A DNA stretch of 12,869 nucleotides from Bacillota bacterium (GCA_021205715.1 JAJPXA010000246.1:1-12869); one strand, 5' to 3'; counted from the stretch's first letter, positions 1 through 7,329 are shown. Notes: generated by a model not told the origin, from the sequence alone. Program-made: numbers and translations.

Positions 1-63
1 TTGTAATTCACTTAATATTTTTGCGGTTCACAGCATACGCTAAGCAAAAAGCATAAGCCTTGA

Positions 64-94
64 TTGTCATATCTGTGTCCTGCGAAATTATATT
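64..94 (+). promoter_or_regulatory. Weak candidate promoter for the left operon
   Basis: TTGTCA at 64-69 and TATATT at 89-94 each match the sigma-A consensus at five of six positions. The 19-nt spacer is longer than ideal. It is the best candidate found in the 183 nt ahead of the first gene, which hold no gene that I can see. A start near 101 would give a leader of about 83 nt. Confidence 0.3.
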
Positions 95-138
95 TGTATG
101 AATTTTTGCGGCGGCATTAAAATCAAAGCCGCGCTTTT

Positions 139-157
139 TCCGCGCATCGGGCGCGGA
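139..157 (+). other. GC-rich hairpin in the leader of the first gene
   Basis: TCCGCGC (139-145) pairs perfectly with GCGCGGA (151-157) over a 5-nt loop. It lies 15 nt before the Shine-Dalgarno sequence of the first gene (GGAGG, 173-177). A weaker 5-bp stem (GCGGC 111-115 with GCCGC 128-132), followed by GCTTTTT, precedes it and could act as a poor terminator or attenuator. I see no known riboswitch class here. Confidence 0.4.
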
Positions 158-183
158 CGCAAAACCCTTATCGGAGGCATAAT

Positions 184-1326
184 ATGAACAAAAAAATAAT
201 ATCCTCGGCGGCGGCTGTTATTATTTTCGCGGTAATTTTGGCGTTTGCCGTTGTGCCCGCGGCACAAACCGCGGCGGTAAACGGCAAAGACGCGAAATGT
301 CTGAATAATATGTACGCGCTGAAGGATAAGCTTGAATATTTTTTAAACGGAACCGAAAGCAATGAGTTTTGGTATGACCTAATATCCGAAAAAAACTCGC
401 AGAAGCTCATAAACGCGCTGAACGAGCAGCTCGACAAAAAGATAGACACAAGCAGCTACTATATCAAATTCAGCGAATGGAGCCTTACCATACTTTGTCG
501 GCGGCATCCTGCGGAATTAAGCATAATCGTGAACATTCCCAACAATTTTATCGCGTACAAAAATGAGTTCGACGAACCGGCTACCGATATGATTTTATAT
601 CTTGAGGCATACGGCAGAGATATATATTTTCAAAACACGATACTCGATGAAAGCAACCCCAACAAGAAGGTATTTACAAGCTCGGATAACCTGACGGAGC
701 TTTTCCCCGACATTAAAGTCACCGCGCATTACGCGGGCGGCGGCGAAAGGCTTTTGAACTCGGACGAATACCGATTATACGCGTCCGAGCTTGATATGAC
801 CAAATCCGGCGAGAAAACGCTGTGCGTTTCAGCCGCGGGTCAAGACTGGCGCTCGGATTTGTTCACCACATTTGAAATATACGTCCTTGACAACGAGGAG
901 CGCGAACCGCTCGTGGTCGACGGCGGCAACTTCGGAACATACGAGCTTGCCTCGTGGGTTTGGACGGATTATGTCGCGGACGCGCTCGACACCTACGATG
1001 ATTATATGGAATTTGACGCCTCCATCGTCTTTGACGGCGGCAGCTACTATTATTATCCCGACGGCTTCGCGATCATCAAAGCGAGCGAAAACAACGGCAC
1101 CATAAAGGGCGCGGTGGATTTGGACAATCACAGCAAAGAGGCGTACCACATAAAATTCAACACAAACAAGGTCGTAAACGGCAGCGATATATCGGTATCA
1201 TCGATGAAGGACGGATATATGAAGGTCAGCGCCAACGATAAGGTGTATATATGGCAGACAACAGCCTCAAAGGATCAGCCCAAGGGTTGGATTGAGGTTT
1301 ACTGCGAGAAGAAAAAATTAAACTGA
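184..1326 (+). CDS. Membrane-anchored or secreted protein with a bacterial Ig-like domain
   Basis: A 380-residue protein that I do not recognise as a named family. Residues 1-6 are basic and polar and residues 7-30 form one long hydrophobic segment, so it is either exported or held by an N-terminal anchor. The segment just after it (residues 38-54, with the pattern KCxNNMxxLK) resembles the region following the helix of pilin-like proteins, but no clear prepilin cleavage site is seen. Residues about 168-235 look like a bacterial Ig-like (Big_3-type) domain: VTAHYAGGGERLL, then the pattern SGEKTLCVSAAG, then FEIYVLD. The C-terminal third (about 240-380) is rich in Tyr and Asp with beta-strand character. 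The start is fixed by GGAGG at 173-177, six nt upstream. It lies 17 nt before the GH53 galactanase gene and is probably in the same operon, so a role in surface attachment or polysaccharide handling is plausible but inferred. Confidence 0.8.
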   Translation: MNKKIISSAAAVIIFAVILAFAVVPAAQTAAVNGKDAKCLNNMYALKDKLEYFLNGTESNEFWYDLISEKNSQKLINALNEQLDKKIDTSSYYIKFSEWSLTILCRRHPAELSIIVNIPNNFIAYKNEFDEPATDMILYLEAYGRDIYFQNTILDESNPNKKVFTSSDNLTELFPDIKVTAHYAGGGERLLNSDEYRLYASELDMTKSGEKTLCVSAAGQDWRSDLFTTFEIYVLDNEEREPLVVDGGNFGTYELASWVWTDYVADALDTYDDYMEFDASIVFDGGSYYYYPDGFAIIKASENNGTIKGAVDLDNHSKEAYHIKFNTNKVVNGSDISVSSMKDGYMKVSANDKVYIWQTTASKDQPKGWIEVYCEKKKLN

Positions 1327-1343
1327 AAAAGGAGAATTTCGTT

Positions 1344-3275
1344 ATGAAAAAAATCAAAACCGCATTTGCGATAATTTTATGCCTGAGCTTGTTCGGCATA
1401 CCGACAATATACGCGGAGGAGGTCAGCGGGGTGAGCGAAAAAACAGGCGCGTGGGAAACTACCGTAACCGGTCTTGACGCGGGTTACTACGACATAACCG
1501 CGGAATTTAACAATTCAACCGTAATGACCGAGAGCGTTCTTTACGCGGAGTCGGCGATGTCCGAAAAAGCATCGTCGGTAATACCCAAGACCGCTACGAC
1601 AAATACAAATACCAACGGCTATACCGAGGTAAGCGTGCGGAGCGTTTACACAAGCGACGGCTCGATAACAATAGGCGTAAGCACCGAAAACACCGCGCTG
1701 TATACAAACAGCTTAAGCGTAACGGCGGCGGACGGCGAGCGCGTATTTTTAAACGGCGGCGATATGAGCGAATATACATATGTATCGGAAAGCGGCGGAA
1801 AGTATTACGATTTCGACGGGAATGCGGTAAATCCGATTGAATTTCTTGCCGAAAGCGGTATGGATGCGGCGCGTATTCGCTTATCGAACAACCCCGGTAA
1901 GGAACACGGCGACGGAAATTACTACTTGCCGGACGGCTATCAAGACCTTGCGGACTGCATCTCGCTTGCGAAGCAGGCGCAGGACGCGGGTATGAAAATA
2001 GTGTTCACGTTTAACTATTCCGACTATTGGTCAAACGGAGAGCGTCAGATTATTCCGCAGGACTGGGCGGATTCTATAAAAGCAGACTTAGGCTATGACG
2101 TAAAGGATTTTGACTTTTTAGCCGAAATGACAAGCTCGCAGCGCACGGAAATACAATCCGCGCTTGCAACCTTAATTTACGATTACACCAAGAAATGTAT
2201 GCAGGCGCTTGCCGATGAGGGAATATACTGCGATTATGTTTCGCTCGGTAATGAGATAAACGGCGGTATGCTTTTCCCGTTCGCGAACACCTACAAGGCA
2301 AATATGGGAACCGATTTCGAGCTTAATTTCGGTGAGAATATAACAGATGAGGATTTAGTATGCCCCAAGGATTTGACGGCGCTCGGCACATTTTTAAACG
2401 CGGGTTACCGCGCGGTAAAAGAGGTGTCGCCGGACTCGCAGGTTATAATCCATTTCGCGGGCGATGATCTTGATGATAATTTCAATTGGATAATCGGTCA
2501 GTCGGAGTTTAAAAAGGCTGGTACCTCATACGACGTTATCGGCATATCGTATTATCCCGCTTGGTCTGATAAAACCGCATCGGAATGTGCGAGCTATGTT
2601 AATACGCTCGGAAATCTGTATAACAAGGACGTTATGATAATGGAAACCGGCTTTAAATTCAACGAAACAACGACATATAACGAATCCGGACAGCTTTCGA
2701 ATATCGACGCATACAAGGATATATACCCCGACTCTCAGGAGGGACACAAAGGTTATATGGCGGAAATGATTAACGCTATGCGAAACACCGATTACTGCAT
2801 CGGCATACTCTATTGGGACCCGCTTATGATTCACGTTGAGGACGAGCACGGAAATAACCTGACCGGCTGGGCGATAAGCGAGGACGGCGACAGTGTTCAA
2901 TCGAATGTTGTCGAGAACACGACGCTGTTTGATTTTAACGGAAAGGCGATTGAAACCGTAAAGCTGTACAACAACACAAAAAGCGCGGTGAAAAAGGAGG
3001 CGTATATACTCGAAGACCTCACCGAAACGAGCGTGACCGTCACGAAAAACGACACCGCTAACGCGGCGGTGATAATTGCCGTGTATGACGAGAACGGCGT
3101 TCTTTCGGGCGTGGCGCTTGAAAGCGGTATACCTACCGGCGAGGAAACAACCGTATCCTACAGCTTGGATGAGCTGACGGGCGGCAAAACCGCCAAAACG
3201 GTAAAGGCGTTTTTGTGGAATTTGGACAACACCGCGGAACCGCTGTGCGCGTCGGAGGAACTGACAATTGAATAA
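1344..3275 (+). CDS. Secreted GH53 arabinogalactan endo-beta-1,4-galactanase, multidomain
   Basis: A 643-residue exported glycoside hydrolase expected to cut beta-1,4-galactan, the side chain of pectin (rhamnogalacturonan I). Residues 1-24 are a signal peptide ending near TIYA. Residues about 30-127 form a beta-rich accessory domain (VTGLDAGYYDITAEF) that could be a carbohydrate-binding module. The catalytic domain spans about 134-525 and carries the family landmarks: GGDMSEYTY at 138-146, NYSDYW at 224-229 (family HYSDFW), GNEIN with the presumed acid/base Glu304, DVIGISYYPAW near 397-407, MIMETGF with the presumed nucleophile Glu434, and YWDP at 490-493. Residues 540-643 form a C-terminal beta-sandwich-like domain of the kind common in clostridial surface enzymes. 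GGAG at 1331-1334 supports the start. No cell-wall anchor is visible. The substitution of His by Asn in the HYSDFW motif makes the exact substrate slightly less certain than the clan. Confidence 0.88.
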   Translation: MKKIKTAFAIILCLSLFGIPTIYAEEVSGVSEKTGAWETTVTGLDAGYYDITAEFNNSTVMTESVLYAESAMSEKASSVIPKTATTNTNTNGYTEVSVRSVYTSDGSITIGVSTENTALYTNSLSVTAADGERVFLNGGDMSEYTYVSESGGKYYDFDGNAVNPIEFLAESGMDAARIRLSNNPGKEHGDGNYYLPDGYQDLADCISLAKQAQDAGMKIVFTFNYSDYWSNGERQIIPQDWADSIKADLGYDVKDFDFLAEMTSSQRTEIQSALATLIYDYTKKCMQALADEGIYCDYVSLGNEINGGMLFPFANTYKANMGTDFELNFGENITDEDLVCPKDLTALGTFLNAGYRAVKEVSPDSQVIIHFAGDDLDDNFNWIIGQSEFKKAGTSYDVIGISYYPAWSDKTASECASYVNTLGNLYNKDVMIMETGFKFNETTTYNESGQLSNIDAYKDIYPDSQEGHKGYMAEMINAMRNTDYCIGILYWDPLMIHVEDEHGNNLTGWAISEDGDSVQSNVVENTTLFDFNGKAIETVKLYNNTKSAVKKEAYILEDLTETSVTVTKNDTANAAVIIAVYDENGVLSGVALESGIPTGEETTVSYSLDELTGGKTAKTVKAFLWNLDNTAEPLCASEELTIE

Positions 3276-3306
3276 TAAAAGGGCGGCATTTTGCCGGCGG
3301 AATAAA

Positions 3307-3341
3307 GCAAAAGGCAGAGCTTAAACGGCTCTGCCTTTTGC
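3307..3341. terminator. Strong hairpin terminator between convergent genes
   Basis: A perfect 14-bp stem (3307-3320 with 3328-3341) encloses a 7-nt loop. On the + strand it is followed by TTGTT and lies 31 nt after the galactanase stop. On the - strand it is followed by TTTATT and lies 34 nt past the stop of the DtxR-like gene. It most likely terminates both convergent transcripts. Confidence 0.85.
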
Positions 3342-3374
3342 TTGTTAAAAAATATAGTCAGGAAAAGAGTTGGT

Positions 3375-3767
3375 TTATTCACCCACCGCACGGTTCATAT
3401 ACTGCACCATACGGTCTATTGTGCCGGCGCTTATGGAATGTCCGACCGAAATCGCTTCCTTTTCGGCATCCTCGCGCGATATTTTCAATATATCCGTAAA
3501 AAACGTTTTGATAATGTAATGATTATTATACACCTTTTCGGCAATTGCCCGTCCCTTTTCGGTGAGCGTTATATCGCCGTAAGGCTCGTGCAGGACATAA
3601 CCGTTCGATTTAAGAGTGTTCACCGCGCGGTTCACGCTCGGCTTTGAAATTCCCAAATAAACAGATATATCCGTAATTCTCACGTAGCTTTTTTTAAGCG
3701 CCAGCACATATATCACCTCAAGATATGTTTCAAGCGCCTTTGAAATCCCCTTAACATCGGCTTCCAT
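3375..3767 (-). CDS. Divergent DtxR/MntR-family transcriptional regulator
   Basis: A 130-residue DNA-binding protein. Residues 8-70 form the winged helix-turn-helix typical of the family: LETYLEVIYVL at 12-22, ITDISVYLGISKPSVNRAV as the helix-turn-helix at 31-49, and ITLTEKGRAIA in the wing at 66-76. Residues 75-130 form the short dimerisation and metal-binding domain, with no SH3-like third domain, as in MntR. Alignment by eye keeps Glu17, His83 and His110. The positions normally holding Asp8, Glu99 and Glu102 of MntR are Thr14, Ile106 and Gly109, so the primary metal site looks damaged. GGGAGG (3777-3782, read on the - strand) sits 9 nt before the ATG. Family members repress manganese or iron uptake genes when metal is bound. 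This one may answer to another signal. It probably has its own promoter and may regulate itself through the adjacent inverted repeat. Confidence 0.85.
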   Translation of the reverse strand: MEADVKGISKALETYLEVIYVLALKKSYVRITDISVYLGISKPSVNRAVNTLKSNGYVLHEPYGDITLTEKGRAIAEKVYNNHYIIKTFFTDILKISREDAEKEAISVGHSISAGTIDRMVQYMNRAVGE

Positions 3768-3791
3768 AGGTCAATCCTCCCTTTATAATAT

Positions 3792-3827
3792 AAAAAGGGT
3801 CTAAAATCACATCGTGATTTTAAACCC
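3792..3827 (-). terminator. Intrinsic terminator-like hairpin in the leader of the DtxR-like gene
   Basis: On the - strand a 9-bp perfect stem (3814-3822 with 3802-3810) is extended by four more pairs after a mismatch (3824-3827 with 3797-3800). It has a 3-nt loop and is followed by TTTTT. It lies downstream of the regulator's predicted promoter and ten bases upstream of its Shine-Dalgarno site. It is also the first good terminator after the ATPase gene. It may end ATPase transcripts, attenuate the regulator, or both. Confidence 0.65.
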
Positions 3828-3840
3828 TCATTGGCTTCAA

Positions 3841-3869
3841 AATATATTCAAATTTTATCTGAATATATT
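3841..3869. promoter_or_regulatory. Perfect 10-bp inverted repeat, candidate operator
   Basis: AATATATTCA (3841-3850) and TGAATATATT (3860-3869) are exact inverted copies separated by 9 nt. The repeat overlaps the -10 element and predicted start site of the DtxR-like gene, the classic place for an autoregulatory operator. It does not match the MntR or DtxR consensus boxes that I know, which fits a regulator with an altered effector site. Confidence 0.55.
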
Positions 3870-3895
3870 ATACCGCCTTTTTTGAAATTTTTCAA
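3867..3895 (-). promoter_or_regulatory. Sigma-A promoter of the DtxR-like gene
   Basis: Read on the - strand: TTGAAA (3895-3890), a 17-nt spacer, then a perfect TATAAT (3872-3867). Transcription would begin near 3860, giving a leader of about 93 nt that contains the terminator-like hairpin. It lies in the ATPase-regulator gap, so the regulator need not depend on ATPase transcription. Confidence 0.7.
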
Positions 3896-3975
3896 TACCT
3901 TTTTTAAATTTCCTTAAATTTCATACAAAACACCGAAAAAAGCATAGTTTTACTTGTGTCTAATTAGTCAACATA

Positions 3976-6513
3976 TTATTTTCTAAAGCGGTTTAGCGCC
4001 TTTTGAAGCTCGACGATAACGAGCGGCATAACCGACAGCGCCGCCGTGACAAGCCACTCCGCCGCGTTAAGCGCCGTGACTCCGAACGGAGCGGCGCAAA
4101 ACGGCGCGGTTATAACGAACACCTGCAAAAGCACTCCGATTACGAGCGACAGATTCAAGGTTCTGTTTGAGAATATATGCCCCAAAACCGAGCCGTCGCT
4201 TTTCATATTAAACGCGTGTACAAGCTGCGATATTGAAAGCACCGCGAACGCCATTGTTCTGCCGACGGTGAGCGAGCCTGCGACGCACAGACCTATCGAG
4301 TATGCCACAAGCGCGAGCGCGCCTATCATAAGTCCCTCGAAAATGATGCTTCGCCACAGCCCGCCGGCGAAAATTCCGCCCCGCTCGGGCGGCTCCTCCA
4401 TTATGCTGTCGCCGCATTTGTCAAGTCCCAGCGCGATTGCCGGAAGAGAATCGGTTACCAAATTTATCCATAGCAGCTGACCCGAGGGCAGCGGCGCGGC
4501 TACGCCGAACACTATGCCGCCCAGCACCGTTAATATTTCGCCGATATTTGATGAAAGCAGGAATTTCACCGATTTTTTGATGTTTTTAAATATGCACCGC
4601 CCCTCTTTCACGGCGAGAACGATAGTCGCGAAATTATCGTCGGTTAAAATTATATCCGAAGCCTCCTTTGCGACATCCGTGCCGCTCATACCCATACTGC
4701 ATCCGATGTCGGCGGCTTTTAGCGCGGGCGCGTCATTCACGCCGTCGCCGGTCATAGCGACGACCTCGCCGCGCGACTGCCACGCTTTTACGATACGCGA
4801 CTTATGCGCCGGCGTGACGCGCGCGAAAACGCGGCATTGACCGATGATGTTCTTCAGCTCGTCGTCGCTCATTCTGTCAAGCTCGGCGCCGCTCAGCGCC
4901 ATATCCTTATCGGAGCAGATGCCGCACCGTTTCGCAATATTCCTCGCGGTCTTAATATGGTCGCCGGTAATCATCACGGGTATAATACCCGCTCTTTTGC
5001 ACATCTCGACCGCATCCGCCGCTTCCGCTCTCGGCGGATCCTCAAATCCGATAAGTCCCAAAAACACCATATTGCCCGCCGCGCGCGGCGGCGCCTCATC
5101 GCTGCGGTACGCGACGGCGATTACGCGCAGACCGCTTTGCGCCGCCTTGTTTTCCTCATTTTTCACGCGGCTTTTCTCCAAAGCGGTAAACGGCTTTTCC
5201 GCGCCGTCCTCCGTTATCCTGCCGCAGCGCGGCAGGAGCGCGTCGCACGCGCCCTTCATCACGGTAAGATAATGCTTGCCGGATTTAATCGTTACGCTCA
5301 TATATTTTTTTGCCGAATCGAACGGCACCGCGCGGATAAAGCTTTTTTCGCTGCAGTCGATACCCATTTCGGCGGCTTTTTCCAAAATCGCAATCTCCGT
5401 CGGATTCTTTGTGTCGTTTTCGGTGCATATGGCGGCATATTTGTAAAGCAGTTCCGTGTTTGACGTGTACTCATATTTCGCCCTCATACGGTTTTGTGTT
5501 ATCGTGCCCGTTTTATCGGAGCATATAACGGATGCGGAGCCTAAGGTTTCGACCGACGGCAGGCGGCGCACTATCGCGTTATGCCGCGACAAGCGCGTTA
5601 CGCCTATGGCGAGCGTTATCGTAACTATCGCCGTTAAGCCCTCGGGTATCGCGGCGACCGCGAGCGACACAGAGGTCATAAACATCTCAAGCGGCGGCAG
5701 GTGCTTTAAAATGCCGATGACAAATATCACCGCGCATATTACGAGCGCGGCAATTCCAAGGGTTTTTCCCGTTTCGGAGAGCTTTTGCTGTAAAGGCGTT
5801 TTTTCATCTTTTTCTTCCATCAGCAGCTCGGCGATATGTCCGACCTCGGTGTTCATACCGACGCCTGTTACCGCGGCGTAAGCGTTCCCGTGGGTTATAA
5901 ACGTCGAGGAATATAAAACGTTATGTCTGTCCGCCAACGGTATCGCCGTCTCGGCGCATTCTGCGGCGGATTTTTCAGCCGGCTGCGATTCGCCCGTAAG
6001 CGACGACTCGTCGGCAAAAAGCTCGTTCGACGATATGATTTGGCAGTCCGCCGGAACAATATCGCCCGCAGACAAACGCAGCAAATCCCCGCGCACAAGA
6101 TTTTCGGCGGGAATTGTTTTCAATTTCCCGTTTCGTATCACATTCGCGCTCGGCGCGGCAAGCTTTTTCAACGCGGCAAGGCTTCTTTCCGCCTTAACCT
6201 CCTGTATAACGCCTACCGCCGCGTTTAATATCAAAATCGCCATAATTATAATCGGATCGGAAAAATCCGGTTCGCCGCCGGCTAAGGACGTAAAAAAAGA
6301 CACCGCCGCCGCCGCGAGCAAAATTATAACCATAAAATCATTAAATTGCTCAAAAAACATAAATAAAACGCTCTTTCGTTTCTTCTCTTTCAAGACGTTT
6401 CGCCCGTTCGTTTTAAGTCTTTTGCGCGCCTCCTTATCCGTCAAACCGTTTTTTAAATCCGTTTCGACCGCGTCCGCCAGCTTTTCCGGCGGCATAGTGT
6501 ATAATGCGTCCAT
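3976..6513 (-). CDS. Calcium-type P-type ATPase (P2A, PMCA-like)
   Basis: An 845-residue membrane pump that uses ATP to export cations, most likely Ca2+. Motifs in order: N-terminal cation-ATPase domain (1-60); actuator-domain TGES at 173-176; PEGL in membrane helix 4 at 290-293, the calcium-pump signature; phosphorylated Asp333 in DKTGT; TGDH at 516-519; and hinge motif TGDGVNDAP at 588-596. SSNIGEI (654-660, Asn656 and Glu659) in helix 5 and NLVTDSLP (684-691, Asn684 and Asp688) in helix 6 match the SERCA metal-binding residues. The C-terminal membrane part runs to the end and the length is normal for bacterial members. The phosphorylation motif reads DKTGTITQN where Leu is more usual, a mild change. 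The upstream GGGGGTG provides a modest ribosome binding site. It is transcribed divergently from the OLE RNA locus. A Mg2+ or other divalent cation substrate cannot be excluded from sequence. Confidence 0.93.
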   Translation of the reverse strand: MDALYTMPPEKLADAVETDLKNGLTDKEARKRLKTNGRNVLKEKKRKSVLFMFFEQFNDFMVIILLAAAAVSFFTSLAGGEPDFSDPIIIMAILILNAAVGVIQEVKAERSLAALKKLAAPSANVIRNGKLKTIPAENLVRGDLLRLSAGDIVPADCQIISSNELFADESSLTGESQPAEKSAAECAETAIPLADRHNVLYSSTFITHGNAYAAVTGVGMNTEVGHIAELLMEEKDEKTPLQQKLSETGKTLGIAALVICAVIFVIGILKHLPPLEMFMTSVSLAVAAIPEGLTAIVTITLAIGVTRLSRHNAIVRRLPSVETLGSASVICSDKTGTITQNRMRAKYEYTSNTELLYKYAAICTENDTKNPTEIAILEKAAEMGIDCSEKSFIRAVPFDSAKKYMSVTIKSGKHYLTVMKGACDALLPRCGRITEDGAEKPFTALEKSRVKNEENKAAQSGLRVIAVAYRSDEAPPRAAGNMVFLGLIGFEDPPRAEAADAVEMCKRAGIIPVMITGDHIKTARNIAKRCGICSDKDMALSGAELDRMSDDELKNIIGQCRVFARVTPAHKSRIVKAWQSRGEVVAMTGDGVNDAPALKAADIGCSMGMSGTDVAKEASDIILTDDNFATIVLAVKEGRCIFKNIKKSVKFLLSSNIGEILTVLGGIVFGVAAPLPSGQLLWINLVTDSLPAIALGLDKCGDSIMEEPPERGGIFAGGLWRSIIFEGLMIGALALVAYSIGLCVAGSLTVGRTMAFAVLSISQLVHAFNMKSDGSVLGHIFSNRTLNLSLVIGVLLQVFVITAPFCAAPFGVTALNAAEWLVTAALSVMPLVIVELQKALNRFRK

Positions 6514-6581
6514 CAGATGACACCCCCAAGCAGTTTATTAGTACCATTCTATGAGGCTCGTCAATCGGATATGACGGAATA

Positions 6582-6620
6582 AAACGCGCCGCGCCGCGGC
6601 AATAAAAGGGCGCCGCGTTT
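6582..6620. other. GC-rich hairpin in the divergent intergenic region
   Basis: AAACGCG (6582-6588) pairs with CGCGTTT (6614-6620), and GCGCC (6591-6595) pairs with GGCGC (6609-6613), leaving a 2-nt bulge and a 13-nt loop. It lies between the ATPase start and the OLE promoter. It could be part of an ATPase 5' leader or a barrier between the divergent units. A poor - strand promoter, TTGACG at 6564-6559 with ACTAAT at 6542-6537, lies on the ATPase side of it. Confidence 0.4.
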
Positions 6621-6655
6621 AATAATTTATTTACAAAATACCTATCCGCGCTTTA

Positions 6656-6684
6656 TTGACTTTTAACCGCGTTTATGTTAGAAT
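6656..6684 (+). promoter_or_regulatory. Strong extended -10 promoter of OLE RNA
   Basis: TTGACT (6656-6661), a 17-nt spacer and TAGAAT (6679-6684), with TG one base before the -10 (6676-6677). This is the best promoter in the window. It predicts a start at about 6691, exactly where the structured RNA begins, and it would also drive oapA, dxs, tlyA and ispE if transcription reads through. Confidence 0.85.
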
Positions 6685-6690
6685 TAAAGC

Positions 6691-7290
6691 AAATATGACA
6701 GCGGTGCAGTATCCTAGTCAGCGCTATTTCTCGGAAAGCGGGCCTAAAAATCCGCCAAATGGCACATCGATGAAGCTGCTGGTGTTGCGCTTTGAACGCC
6801 CAGTTCGGGGCTGATGCTGGCAGATAAGGATTAGGGGCAGCCTTCAACGGCATGTTGGTCCTGTCCCCTTTTCCGTGGAGGCCTGTGACTGTAGCCGCCC
6901 ATTCCTCCTAAGGGAGCAAGCGGTTACGGCACAGGGGGAAACCTGTTTCGCGGTTAGTAGGGTGCATTTCCATAAGATCTGCATTTCAAATGCTGTGGGC
7001 AGCGTAGCCAGCCTTGAGTGGGTATGGCGGATAGGTGAGCAACCCTCTGCGTTCTTCGGCCGAGGGCGCGTAAGGGCATCGCACCTTGAAACCATAGCTG
7101 CAAAAGAGGATACGGGGAACGCAAGGGCTGTATGGGAAAACCTCTAGGCTGAATATGAATATGGGATTGCAGTACGGACTCAGTGGCAATCCGGTTATCG
7201 CGTAATGATGACATTCTTCAAAGGGAAACCGCCGTTTCGGCGACGATTCGGCAGAATGTCGGGAAAACCTACCGGACCTAAGCCGTAAAC
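6691..7290 (+). ncRNA. ole: OLE RNA (Ornate, Large, Extremophilic RNA)
   Basis: About 600 nt with no plausible protein gene, an RNA-like base composition unlike the neighbours, a strong promoter in front, and oapA, dxs and tlyA directly behind. Size and gene order match OLE RNA, one of the largest highly structured bacterial noncoding RNAs, which binds the membrane protein OapA. Helices seen by eye include: 6834-6837 with 6865-6868 capped by CAAC/GTTG (6845-6848, 6854-6857); 6882-6898 with 6920-6935; a long-range pairing of 6959-6965 with 7081-7087 enclosing a domain with 7043-7047/7062-7066; 7106-7109 with 7141-7144 around 7110-7115/7128-7133; 7164-7170 with 7186-7192; and a perfect 8-bp stem 7210-7217/7253-7260 enclosing 7230-7234/7238-7242. 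The ends are approximate. RNase P, tmRNA and group II introns were considered and do not fit. I identify it from context, size and structure, not from an alignment. Confidence 0.88.
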
Positions 7291-7329
7291 TTTACTATGT
7301 TCATTACCCTGTCATATAATTTTGAACAC

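Noticed and set aside
1..183. Tail of a further gene at the left edge
   Set aside because: No coding-like frame is seen. The stretch is AT-rich with hairpins and a weak promoter, so I treat it as intergenic.
4804..5463. Long + strand frame of 219 codons inside the ATPase gene
   Set aside because: It is antisense to a fully conserved P-type ATPase and has an Arg/Ala/His-rich composition typical of shadow frames in GC-rich codons.
6653..7214. Several open frames of 66-90 codons on both strands within the OLE RNA region
   Set aside because: They overlap each other on both strands, lack convincing ribosome binding sites and family motifs, and coincide with base-paired RNA. They are chance frames.
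6691..7290. RNase P RNA, tmRNA, group II intron or rRNA fragment as the identity of the structured region
   Set aside because: No RNase P GAGGAAAGTCC-type core, no tmRNA tRNA-like end or tag frame, no group II domain V or intron-encoded protein, and no rRNA landmark. Size and the oapA-dxs-tlyA context fit OLE instead.
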